This document shows, piece after piece, positions 46,169 through 51,917 of a stretch of 51,917 bases of DNA. Within the stretch, counting starts at the first letter, position 1, and every line of letters starts with the position of its first letter. Both the position numbers and the translations under genes were made by a program. The notes beneath the pieces were generated by a model that made no database searches, was not told where the DNA came from, and saw nothing but the letters and a program-made list of their open reading frames with translations. This DNA comes from Mesostigma viride (lineage: Eukaryota > Streptophyta > Mesostigmatophyceae > Mesostigmatales > Mesostigmataceae), in the NCBI GenBank assembly GCA_009746045.1, contig RPFO01001303.1, forward strand, positions 1-51,917, given 5' to 3'.

Positions 46169-46607
46169 GGTTCAGTCCGAGCCGTCGGATGGCGTCTCGA
46201 GTGGACGTCGGGACCGCCGCCGCGTCGGGCTTGGATCCTCGCGACGCCCGCTTCTTCCCCCGCGATGTCTTGGACGCGGCCGGGGCGCGGTCGGAGGCGC
46301 ACGCGGGTTTCGCCCTCTCCGATCCCCACTCGACGTACACGTGGTTAACCCCGACTTGCTTGACGCGGAACCCCCGGCGGACGAGTCTTTTCCCAATCGC
46401 GCGCACCATGGCCGAGCAGTCGTACAGCGGGACGCCGAACTGGTACATCGGGACGGTGTGGAACAGGAACGTCCTCCCCTGCTTGGCGCTCGTCTCTATG
46501 TTGCTCTCGACGGCGGCCAAGAGCCGGTCTTCGACCGCGCGCTTCGCCCTCTCCGAACTCTTCGTCAGCCTCGCGGCGACGTCGGCGGTCACTCGCGCTC
46601 CGATCAT
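46140..46607 (-). CDS. Conserved nucleocytovirus small protein (possibly DUF5754-like), 155 aa
   Basis: ATG at 46607 (MIGARVTADVAARL). Residues 1-95 follow a pattern I know from short conserved giant-virus proteins: an N-terminal helix, a Lys/Glu-rich helix, a strand with a 'TVPMYQFGVPLYD' block, then a helix plus 'KRLVRRGFRVKQV....VYVEW'. I link it to that family from memory and am not sure of the number. The C-terminal 55 residues are basic and low complexity. Its function is unknown. It is divergent from the gene at 46671, with 63 bases between them. Confidence 0.6.
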   Translation of the reverse strand: MIGARVTADVAARLTKSSERAKRAVEDRLLAAVESNIETSAKQGRTFLFHTVPMYQFGVPLYDCSAMVRAIGKRLVRRGFRVKQVGVNHVYVEWGSERAKPACASDRAPAASKTSRGKKRASRGSKPDAAAVPTSTRDAIRRLGLNLRSCPRPGG

Positions 46608-46670
46608 GGTGATATCGCCGCGGGCGAGTGACAGCGGACATCTATTATATCCTCGGTTATATTAGGACCC
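46608..46670. promoter_or_regulatory. Divergent promoter region
   Basis: AT-rich island CTATTATATCCTCGGTTATATTAGG (46642-46665, broken here by meaning: two TTATAT blocks) between start codons of the minus gene ending at 46607 and the plus gene at 46671. It shares ATTATATCC with 43522-43530. Confidence 0.45.
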
Positions 46671-47273
46671 ATGGAGATCGAGGGGGGTTCCGCGACCCCG
46701 GCGACGGCGGCCGAAGAATCCGCCGTGACGCACGCGTACTTCCTCCCGTGCCGCGGCAGGCCCGGCAGGGTCGCGATCTCCTCGCGATGGTCGTGGCAGG
46801 AGATCCGACGGTTCCTCCCGGCCCCCGAGCTGTGCGAGATACTGAAACCCGCCCTGACGCAGCCGTCCGACCGCGCGATCGGGGTGTACGCGTCCAAAAA
46901 AGGCGCGAACGCGGTCAACGCGACCGCCTCGAGGATCCTGGAATGGGCCGTGACCGGCGACGTTCTCCTCCTGAAAACGCGGGACCGAGACGATCTCCCG
47001 ACGGCGGTGCTGGACATCACGGCGGACGACGTGTACATCATGCACGATTTCGCCAAGGACGCGTGGGTCCGCGTGCTGTGTCGCGAACCCTCGGTATTCG
47101 TGATCCCGCGCGCCTTTCGGTGCCGCCAATGCGACAAACCGTACATGCCCGTCGGCGGATGCGTGGACACGTGTCAATGCGCTCGCGAATGTCCGTGGGC
47201 GCCGAATCCGGCCCGGCGCCTCTCCAAACCGTGCACGTTCTCCTCCCCGCTAATTTTTCTGCGGGATAGGTAA
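46671..47273 (+). CDS. Hypothetical viral protein with Cys-rich C-terminus (200 aa)
   Basis: ATG at 46671 six bases after the TTATATTAGG block. The protein has a mixed alpha/beta look (YFLPCRGRPGRVAISSRWSW, VLDITADDVYIMHDF). A late Cys cluster, CRQCDKPYMPVGGC...CQCAREC (about residues 158-186), could bind zinc. I do not recognise a family. Two other long frames overlap this stretch; the promoter placement and ATG favour this one. Confidence 0.55.
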   Translation: MEIEGGSATPATAAEESAVTHAYFLPCRGRPGRVAISSRWSWQEIRRFLPAPELCEILKPALTQPSDRAIGVYASKKGANAVNATASRILEWAVTGDVLLLKTRDRDDLPTAVLDITADDVYIMHDFAKDAWVRVLCREPSVFVIPRAFRCRQCDKPYMPVGGCVDTCQCARECPWAPNPARRLSKPCTFSSPLIFLRDR

Positions 47274-47293
47274 AGACGCCCGCGCCGACGACG

Positions 47294-47548
47294 ATGGCGT
47301 TCCCTATCATGAACCAGACCAACGAGGTGCCGATGACCAAGACGACGATGTGCGTGCCGTCCGACCGGAGACGCACCGACCCTCGCCCCGTGTACGAATC
47401 TCCCCTGTTCCTGGCCGGGCTCGCGGCCGTCCTCGTGGGCGGGTTCTTCGTGTACCGGAGATACGCGTCCGGAGGCGGCGCCGGGGCGTTCGCGGGAGGC
47501 GAGGCGGGAGGCGAGGGTTTCGCCGCGGCCAACAACCTGATTTCGTGA
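47294..47548 (+). CDS. Small single-pass membrane protein (84 aa)
   Basis: ATG at 47294, 20 bases after the previous stop. The N-terminal half is polar. One clear transmembrane segment follows (SPLFLAGLAAVLVGGFFVY, about residues 36-54) and then a Gly/Ala-rich tail. Such short proteins are common among virion membrane proteins of large DNA viruses. There is no specific family match. Confidence 0.6.
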   Translation: MAFPIMNQTNEVPMTKTTMCVPSDRRRTDPRPVYESPLFLAGLAAVLVGGFFVYRRYASGGGAGAFAGGEAGGEGFAAANNLIS

Positions 47549-47744
47549 TCGGATCGTCCGCGGTCCGATCGAGTGCGTTCCAATGAGACGAAAGAAAAAC
47601 TGGGGCTATAGGTATACAGAAATCCTTCACCAGGCGGCCAGTCCGCCCTTCCTCACGTAGGTCTACCGTCCGTCCGATGACGTCGACACTTCCATAACGT
47701 GGAGCCGTGCAATGAAACGGTAGGACAGTTAAGGTAATGGGATC
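47549..47744. other. Intergenic, no gene seen
   Basis: Short convergent gap between the membrane protein and the MSV199-like gene. Codon-like periodicity is absent, and I see no structure apart from the hairpin at its right end. Confidence 0.5.
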
Positions 47745-47771
47745 TTTCATTAAATGATTCATGGAATGAAA
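47745..47771 (-). terminator. AT-rich hairpin downstream of the MSV199-like gene
   Basis: Perfect 7-base arms TTTCATT and AATGAAA with a 13-base loop, 15 bases past the stop codon at 47786 in the minus direction. It could mark an mRNA 3' end. Confidence 0.35.
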
Positions 47772-47785
47772 CGAACCATCGGCCG

Positions 47786-48214
47786 TCACAAAACCGACGC
47801 CAGTCTCTCCTCCATCCGTCTCACTCTGTCTTCGAGGTCCTTAGACGCCGATATAGCCGTCATCACCCTCTGAATGGTTTCCTCTTGAGCGATTTCGTGC
47901 AGGGTCCTTTCGACCGCTAGGAAGTACCAGCGGGCTCTCCGTCCCGTTTCCGTGTTGCTCGCCATAGCCAGATTCTTGAACCCCTCTTTGTTCAGCCAGA
48001 TGTCCGAATCCGCGCCGTCGCGGACCTTGATCTTGACGAACTCCAGACCCCGTTGCAGGACCCGTTTCGCGGTCGCGGACGCTTCCGAACGATTCGCGTA
48101 GCCCAGCCATTCCCACGTGGTAGACAGGGGGATCGAAAAACCGCCCGCCTTTGGCGAAAGAGTCGCCTTCGTGATCACCGCCATGACCTCTTCTTCGCGT
48201 TTGTCCTCGTTCAT
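47786..48214 (-). CDS. MSV199/BRO-like (phage antirepressor-type) protein, 142 aa
   Basis: Start taken at 48214 (MNEDKREEEV); an upstream Met at 48265 and a downstream Met at 48184 are alternatives. Residues about 30-110 fit the MSV199 / antirepressor N-terminal pattern: a helix-turn-helix-like LSTTWEWLGYANRSEASATAKRVL block broken by a conserved Tyr/Asn, then DSDIWLNKEGFKNLAMASNTETGRRARWYFLAVE. This resembles the ANT/MSV199 region 'L..GFK.L.M...T..G...R.YYL..E'. The end is a short coiled coil (LEDRVRRMEERLASVL). These domains bind DNA and are common in large DNA viruses and phages, where they may regulate gene expression. Usual partners (KilA-N, T5orf172) are absent. Confidence 0.7.
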   Translation of the reverse strand: MNEDKREEEVMAVITKATLSPKAGGFSIPLSTTWEWLGYANRSEASATAKRVLQRGLEFVKIKVRDGADSDIWLNKEGFKNLAMASNTETGRRARWYFLAVERTLHEIAQEETIQRVMTAISASKDLEDRVRRMEERLASVL

Positions 48215-48525
48215 CGTGCGTGATAGGGTAGCAGACCGCGAACAGTCTAGCCTCGCACATGGCATGGATTATGTAGCCGCCGCGAACGAACGCTCCGTCC
48301 GACGATCTGTCTATCGCTACTAACTCGAGTCCGGGGCGGGTCTCCGTCCGCGTCCCGCGATCTCTCTCGATCTTCTCCTTGTTTCTTCGTCCTTGCGTGT
48401 CTCTGTCCTTCTTTCCCGGGCACCCGCCCACCCCTTCGTCTGCTCGGGTCGGCCGAGCGACCCCGCGAGGGGTCGCGGTGGGTTCGATCCCCACAGCAGA
48501 CCGTACGATGACTAGATCCGCCGAC
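48215..48525. other. Intergenic region with pyrimidine-rich tract and tRNA-like sequence
   Basis: No protein gene is supported. 48330-48437 is rich in C and T on the plus strand (CTCTCTCGATCTTCTCC and so on), and the tRNA-like sequence follows. Long frames across it are shadows of the neighbouring genes. Confidence 0.5.
48438..48501 (+). tRNA. tRNA-like sequence, shortened (64 nt)
   Basis: Ends pair perfectly as a 7-bp acceptor stem (GTCTGCT with AGCAGAC). The T arm is canonical: GTGGG-TTCGATC-CCCAC, containing the B-box-like GGTTCGATCC. A D-arm-like GGTC-GGCCGAGC-GACC contains A-box-like TCGGCCGAGCG. An arm CCGCG-AGGGGT-CGCGG follows with a 6-base loop and shares a base with the T stem, so the variable region is missing. 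A competing hairpin GACCCC-GCGA-GGGGTC (48459-48474) is also perfect. At 64 nt it is about 8 nt short of a normal tRNA, so a pseudogene, a reduced tRNA or a tRNA-mimicking RNA are all possible. The anticodon is not assigned. Confidence 0.4.
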
Positions 48526-49221
48526 TCACGAAGAGGTGGCCAGATCCGTCGGCGCATCCGCCACGACGTCCTCGCCGCCTCCTTCTAGGAGACGGACCTC
48601 CGTCGGCACGGCGCCGGGTTGCGGCGAACCGGCCTCGCCTCTCGCGCCCAGCTCCTTCGCCTCCCTGATTCGCTGCATGTTGTACTCCTTCACGCGCTCC
48701 TTCTGCTCGTGGTAACCGGTCATGATTTTCTGCAGACGCTCGTCCACGTACTTGTGCTCGATCTCCGCCATCAGGTCGTCGGGGAGGGGCAACACGATCC
48801 AATTGTACATGGACACGACGCATATGTCGAAGTCGGGGTCGATCTTCATGAGGTTGCGCGCGTGCTCCTCCGCGTCCTTCTGGTCGTCGAACACCCCGCG
48901 GATCTTGATCGCCAGGTGGTTGCTCCTGGGCGGGGCCACGAAGGACACGACGGCCAGCTGCTGGCCCTTGACCCGCGCCTCCTCGGGATCCGCCTTGGCC
49001 TCAGTCGCGCGCGCCGCGCCGGACGCGGTCGAGTCGCCCGTCACGACTCGGTCGTCGGACGGCGAACTCGGGACGGGCGCGGGGACGGTGGACGCGGACC
49101 CGTCCGGCATGACTCCGGTCCTCTGGAACGCCTCGTGCTCGCTCTCCGTGAGCACGATGGGGGCGCCCACGGACACGTCCACGATCTTGCTCTTGGCGCT
49201 CGGTGTCTCGTCCGTCGACAT
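48526..49221 (-). CDS. DUF5832-like conserved giant-virus protein (231 aa)
   Basis: ATG at 49221 (MSTDETPSAKSK). Residues 1-85 are low complexity. The conserved core (about 88-190) has QLAVVSFVAPP, LAIKIRGVFDDQKDAEEHARNL, DPDFDICVVSMYNWIVLPLPD and then a helical EHKYVDERLQKIMTGYHEQKE. This fits a family found across nucleocytoviruses that I know as DUF5832; its function is unknown. The frame continues upstream to 49617, but that part is antisense-like shadow overlapping the next gene. It starts 66 bases after the stop of the 172-aa gene on the same strand, so the two may be co-transcribed. Confidence 0.8.
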   Translation of the reverse strand: MSTDETPSAKSKIVDVSVGAPIVLTESEHEAFQRTGVMPDGSASTVPAPVPSSPSDDRVVTGDSTASGAARATEAKADPEEARVKGQQLAVVSFVAPPRSNHLAIKIRGVFDDQKDAEEHARNLMKIDPDFDICVVSMYNWIVLPLPDDLMAEIEHKYVDERLQKIMTGYHEQKERVKEYNMQRIREAKELGARGEAGSPQPGAVPTEVRLLEGGGEDVVADAPTDLATSS

Positions 49222-49286
49222 CGGTGACTTGATACCATTACCGTCGAAAATTTCCCTCCTCCCGGAAACGAACCGCGTCGATACCG

Positions 49287-49805
49287 TCACACGAGGATGT
49301 TGTCGGTGTGATAGAGGGCGTCTTTCCGCGGATTCGAACTGGTGAACTCCCACCACGGGATCGCCGCGTTGTTGGGCTGCTCGTCTCCCAGGAAGACGCG
49401 GGCGTATCGCTCGTAATCCTCGGAGTTGCTCCAGACGGACGCGGCGGTGCCGAGCCTGCGCCTCACGTCCTGGTTCAGGGACCGCAGCAATTCCGCCAGA
49501 TGCGACGTGTCCCTCAAATGGACGGCGCGCCTCTCCAGGAACGTGGCGTCGGATCTTTCCGAGTACACCTCCCGGGCCACGGACGCGACTTTCTCGAGCG
49601 GGATCTTGACGTCCCACTCTCGCAAGACGGATTCCGCGACGTCGCGCAGGTTGTCCATCGCCATGAGTCGGGCGAAGAGGGGGTACATCTCCCTGGACAG
49701 ATCGTCGTCGCCCGTGCGGTACACGGAGGTGGACACTCCGCCCATGAAAGGGGCGAGGTTATCGCCGTGGCCGTACGCGTAGGGCACGACGGGTGAAGGA
49801 GCCAT
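49287..49805 (-). CDS. Hypothetical viral protein (172 aa)
   Basis: ATG at 49805, next to the AT-rich divergent promoter shared with the resolvase. The protein is mostly helical and polar (MAPSPVVPYAYGHG; FARLMAMDNLRDVAESVL; LLRSLNQDVRRRLG). No membrane segment or catalytic motif is visible. I do not recognise a family. Its early Pro/Gly/Tyr segment and helical body could suit a structural protein, but that is a guess. Confidence 0.6.
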   Translation of the reverse strand: MAPSPVVPYAYGHGDNLAPFMGGVSTSVYRTGDDDLSREMYPLFARLMAMDNLRDVAESVLREWDVKIPLEKVASVAREVYSERSDATFLERRAVHLRDTSHLAELLRSLNQDVRRRLGTAASVWSNSEDYERYARVFLGDEQPNNAAIPWWEFTSSNPRKDALYHTDNILV

Positions 49806-49847
49806 TTTATATCATACGTTCGATATATATGGTCGCCGGCGACGGCC
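49806..49847. promoter_or_regulatory. Divergent promoter between the 172-aa gene and the resolvase gene
   Basis: 42 bases holding TTATATC and TCGATATATATGG in GC-rich surroundings, between two opposite start codons. TTATATC also occurs in the islands at 43522 and 46644. The shared motif supports a common viral promoter element. Confidence 0.5.
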
Positions 49848-50444
49848 ATGACGATCATCCTCAGCTTCGACGTGGGCATGACGAACCTCGCGTATTGCAT
49901 CATCCGCGACATGCGCGGTCAAGAGAACCCGTACGCGGGCAACCTGTCGTTCGAGATCGTGGGGTGGGAAGTCATCGATCTGAAGGCGGCGAGTCTGGAC
50001 GAGGCGTGCCGCAAGTTGCCCGCCGAGCTGTTCAAACGGATCGACACCATGAGCGCCGTCGACAGGGTGGTCATCGAGAGACAGACCAAGTCGAACATCA
50101 AGATGAAGTGCATGTCCCACGCGATCCAGACGTTCTTCGAGACTCACCTGGTGTACAAACCCCGTCCGTCCGGCGGCGAGTTCCCTCGCATGCGCGTCGA
50201 GTTCGTGAGCCCGTGCAAAAAACTCGGCGTCTACACGGGCCCTCCGATCGCATGCGGCATCACCAACCCGTACCGCCGCAACAAAAAGATGGCCATCGAG
50301 CACACCGCCAAGATCCTCGAGAAGTACCCCGTGTACGTGGAGTACTTCCACCGGGCCTCGAAGAAGGACGATCTCGCCGACGCGCTCCTCCACGCGCTCG
50401 TGTCGTTGCGCGACGCGCCGATCGTTCGAGAGGTGGACGTGTGA
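49848..50444 (+). CDS. RuvC-type Holliday junction resolvase (poxvirus A22 family), 198 aa
   Basis: ATG at 49848. RNase H-fold motifs are in order: ILSFDVGMTNLAY with D8, VVIERQ with E77, and KKDDLADALLHAL with D174, D175 and D178. This is the acidic set of RuvC-like and poxvirus-type resolvases. The length agrees with the family (about 150-220). It cuts four-way DNA junctions to resolve replication or recombination intermediates before packaging. It is intact, with no missing catalytic residue. It lies near a YqaJ exonuclease gene on the same strand and shares a divergent promoter with the 172-aa gene. Its presence strongly supports a nucleocytovirus or related origin. Confidence 0.92.
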   Translation: MTIILSFDVGMTNLAYCIIRDMRGQENPYAGNLSFEIVGWEVIDLKAASLDEACRKLPAELFKRIDTMSAVDRVVIERQTKSNIKMKCMSHAIQTFFETHLVYKPRPSGGEFPRMRVEFVSPCKKLGVYTGPPIACGITNPYRRNKKMAIEHTAKILEKYPVYVEYFHRASKKDDLADALLHALVSLRDAPIVREVDV

Positions 50445-50460
50445 CGTCGGCGAGCGCGTT

Positions 50461-50489
50461 CCCACGGGGGGAAATATGGCCTCCGTGGG
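50461..50489 (+). terminator. GC-rich hairpin after the resolvase gene
   Basis: Perfect 7-base arms CCCACGG and CCGTGGG around a 15-base loop that contains AAATATGG, 16 bases after the resolvase stop. A transcript-end or processing role is possible. The AT patch in the loop may also serve the next gene's promoter. Confidence 0.35.
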
Positions 50490-50548
50490 TATATGCGGTT
50501 CGACCCGGGTCCGACTCCGTCACATCGCGCTCGACGACCGTAGAAACC

Positions 50549-51460
50549 ATGGACACCCAGGACGTCCCGTCGATCCACCCGATCGTGAGGGAACTGCTGA
50601 AGATCGAGACGGCCCCTCAGAAGTCCGACCGATGGTACGCGGAGCGGGACCAGAAACTCACGGCGTCCGACGTGCCCGCGGCCCTCGGGGACAATCCCTA
50701 CCAGAGCCGCGACAAGCTCCTGCGCAAGAAGCTGGGGGACGCGCGGTACGTCTTCAAGGGCAACTCGGCCACCGCGTGGGGGAACGAAAACGAGTCCGTC
50801 GCCGCGGAGGAGTACTGCCGCAAGACCGGCAAGACGCGGTTCGAGTTCGGGCTCCTGACGCACCCCATCCACCCCTGGCTCGCGGGGTCGCCCGACGGGA
50901 TCACCGCGGACGGGATCTTGATGGAGATCAAGTGTCCCATCAAGCGAGAGATCAAGCACGAGATCCCCGCGCATTACGTCGGTCAAGTCCAGGTCCTGCT
51001 GGAGATCCTGAACCTGGAGACGGCCCACTTCATCCAGTTCCGACCCGAGACGACCTGGACCCCCATGGTGTTGGACATCCTGCCCATCCGGCGAGACCGC
51101 AACTGGTTCCGTCGCAAGCTGCCCTTGCTGAAATCCTTCTACGACGAGTGGATGACCGCGGCGCGCAACGGCGGCCTGAAGTACCTGGACCGCGGCGGAT
51201 TCCGCGACTCCTCCGATTCGTCGCGGGACCCGTCCCCGTCCGCGAAACGCCCGAGAACCGAAGTCGAGATCGACATCGACATCCCGCTCCCGTTCCCCTT
51301 CCTGACCAAACCGCGCGGTTTCGTGGACCCGCCCGCGGCCGCCACGAATCCTCCTCCGCACACCCGGCCGCAATCGTCCGCACGCGACGAGATCGAAGAC
51401 GCGGAGGAGCCGGACCCGTCCGTTCGTTCCAACGGGGAGGCATTAAATCGAACGGAGTAG
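50549..51460 (+). CDS. YqaJ-like viral recombinase / lambda-type exonuclease (303 aa)
   Basis: ATG at 50549 (MDTQDVPSIHP). The PD-(D/E)XK nuclease core is clear: LTASDVPAALGDNPY (about 37-51), WGNENESVAAEEY with E80/E82, HPWLAGSPDG with D116, GILMEIKCP with E126 and K128, and HYVGQVQVLLEIL with Q146/Q148. YqaJ proteins degrade one strand from DNA ends to start single-strand-annealing recombination or to process concatemers. The C-terminal 90 residues are an acidic, Pro-rich tail outside the domain. It is intact. The nearby resolvase and the helicase at 43658 would complement it in replication and recombination. Confidence 0.9.
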   Translation: MDTQDVPSIHPIVRELLKIETAPQKSDRWYAERDQKLTASDVPAALGDNPYQSRDKLLRKKLGDARYVFKGNSATAWGNENESVAAEEYCRKTGKTRFEFGLLTHPIHPWLAGSPDGITADGILMEIKCPIKREIKHEIPAHYVGQVQVLLEILNLETAHFIQFRPETTWTPMVLDILPIRRDRNWFRRKLPLLKSFYDEWMTAARNGGLKYLDRGGFRDSSDSSRDPSPSAKRPRTEVEIDIDIPLPFPFLTKPRGFVDPPAAATNPPPHTRPQSSARDEIEDAEEPDPSVRSNGEALNRTE

Positions 51461-51477
51461 GTAAGTACGTCGTCCCG

Positions 51478-51917
51478 ATGTCCACCGAGTCGAGCGAGCC
51501 GTCGCCGGCGGACGCGGGCAAGATATCCCAGACCGACGCCGTCGTGTTGATCGAGTCGAAGGGGCTGTACACGATGGACGTCGAGGGCGAGAAGCGGTAC
51601 ATCATGGCGTTTTCGGACGTGGACACGGCGCAGAAGTTCGCCATATCCGCCATCGTGTTGCACGGGATGGGAGACGACGAAGAAGACGATCTCGACGGGT
51701 ACGACGCGCCTTGCGTCCCCGCCGAGGCGTTCGCGGAGGCGGTGAAGACGGTCGGCCGCATGACGTCCGCGGACAAGCGGACGCCCGTCGAGACGTTCTA
51801 CGCGACCGACCTGATGACCTGGTCCGTCCCGCTGTCTGAGCTCCAAAGTCGATGCGAGGACACGGGCGAGTGCATATTCCTAGTGCGACCGAACCTCCCC
51901 CCACGATGTTCGACTCG
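51478..51917 (+). CDS. Hypothetical viral protein, cut by the window end
   Basis: ATG at 51478, 17 bases after the YqaJ stop, and open to the last base (146 codons seen). The early part is acidic and polar (MSTESSEPSPADAGK). Then come strand-like KGLYTMDVEGEKRYIMAF, a helix, an acidic loop (GDDEEDDLDGY) and a helical second half, ending CIFLVRPNL near the edge. No family is recognised. An overlapping ATG at 51905 could begin a further gene. Confidence 0.55.
   Translation, partial: MSTESSEPSPADAGKISQTDAVVLIESKGLYTMDVEGEKRYIMAFSDVDTAQKFAISAIVLHGMGDDEEDDLDGYDAPCVPAEAFAEAVKTVGRMTSADKRTPVETFYATDLMTWSVPLSELQSRCEDTGECIFLVRPNLPPRCST

Noticed and set aside
48222-49617. N-terminal extension of the DUF5832-like gene to 49617
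   Set aside because: The extension overlaps the 172-aa gene and has Arg/Pro shadow composition; ATG at 49221 precedes a typical start.
50470-50520. Possible second tRNA (GGTTCGACCCGG box)
   Set aside because: The box is present, but no T stem or acceptor stem pairs around it.

Overview
This is eukaryotic nuclear DNA, probably from an alga or other protist, carrying a block of nucleocytovirus (giant-virus) genes. Four things support this: a multi-exon gene with GT..AG introns, satellite arrays, Ty1/copia-type LTR retrotransposons, and a GC-rich, tightly packed, largely intron-free viral gene block that one retrotransposon interrupts. The host species cannot be named from the sequence.

Left part (1-12,488): host-like DNA. 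It holds one transposase-like gene with two inferred introns on the minus strand (1173-4521), a GC-palindrome tandem repeat (4.66-5.22 kb), an AT-rich stretch, several kilobases without a supported gene, a 27-bp minisatellite (9.29-9.78 kb) and a satellite of about 71 bp (10.0-12.49 kb).

Middle part (12,489-27,249): a rearranged copia-type element (copy A). It has a split 5' LTR with an inverted pol fragment inside it, an ORF of unknown function, a gag region in several frames, a truncated pol, an inverted pol fragment, a complete pol and an intact 644-bp 3' LTR. A second copy (copy B, 33,747-41,914, minus strand) is a standard full-length element: 8168 bp, two 644-bp LTRs and a 5-bp target duplication (GTGCT). 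The family has unusual traits. Its LTR ends are not TG..CA, each LTR starts with a perfect 11-bp hairpin, pol follows gag through a UGA-CUA-G context, and a retropepsin-like domain lies after the integrase.

Right part (27,250-51,917, minus copy B): a viral block. It includes a RING/TRAF zinc-finger protein, a giant low-complexity/coiled-coil repeat protein split by copy B and also frameshifted, an SF3 (D5-type) helicase, two small families that resemble conserved nucleocytovirus proteins, small membrane proteins, an MSV199/BRO-like DNA-binding protein, a RuvC-type Holliday junction resolvase and a YqaJ-type exonuclease. The helicase, resolvase and exonuclease make a plausible replication, recombination and genome-processing set. 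No capsid protein, packaging ATPase or DNA polymerase is visible, so this is part of a viral genome. Because copy B sits inside a viral gene with a clean target duplication, and its relative copy A adjoins host-like satellite DNA, the viral block is best read as an endogenous viral element in a host genome.
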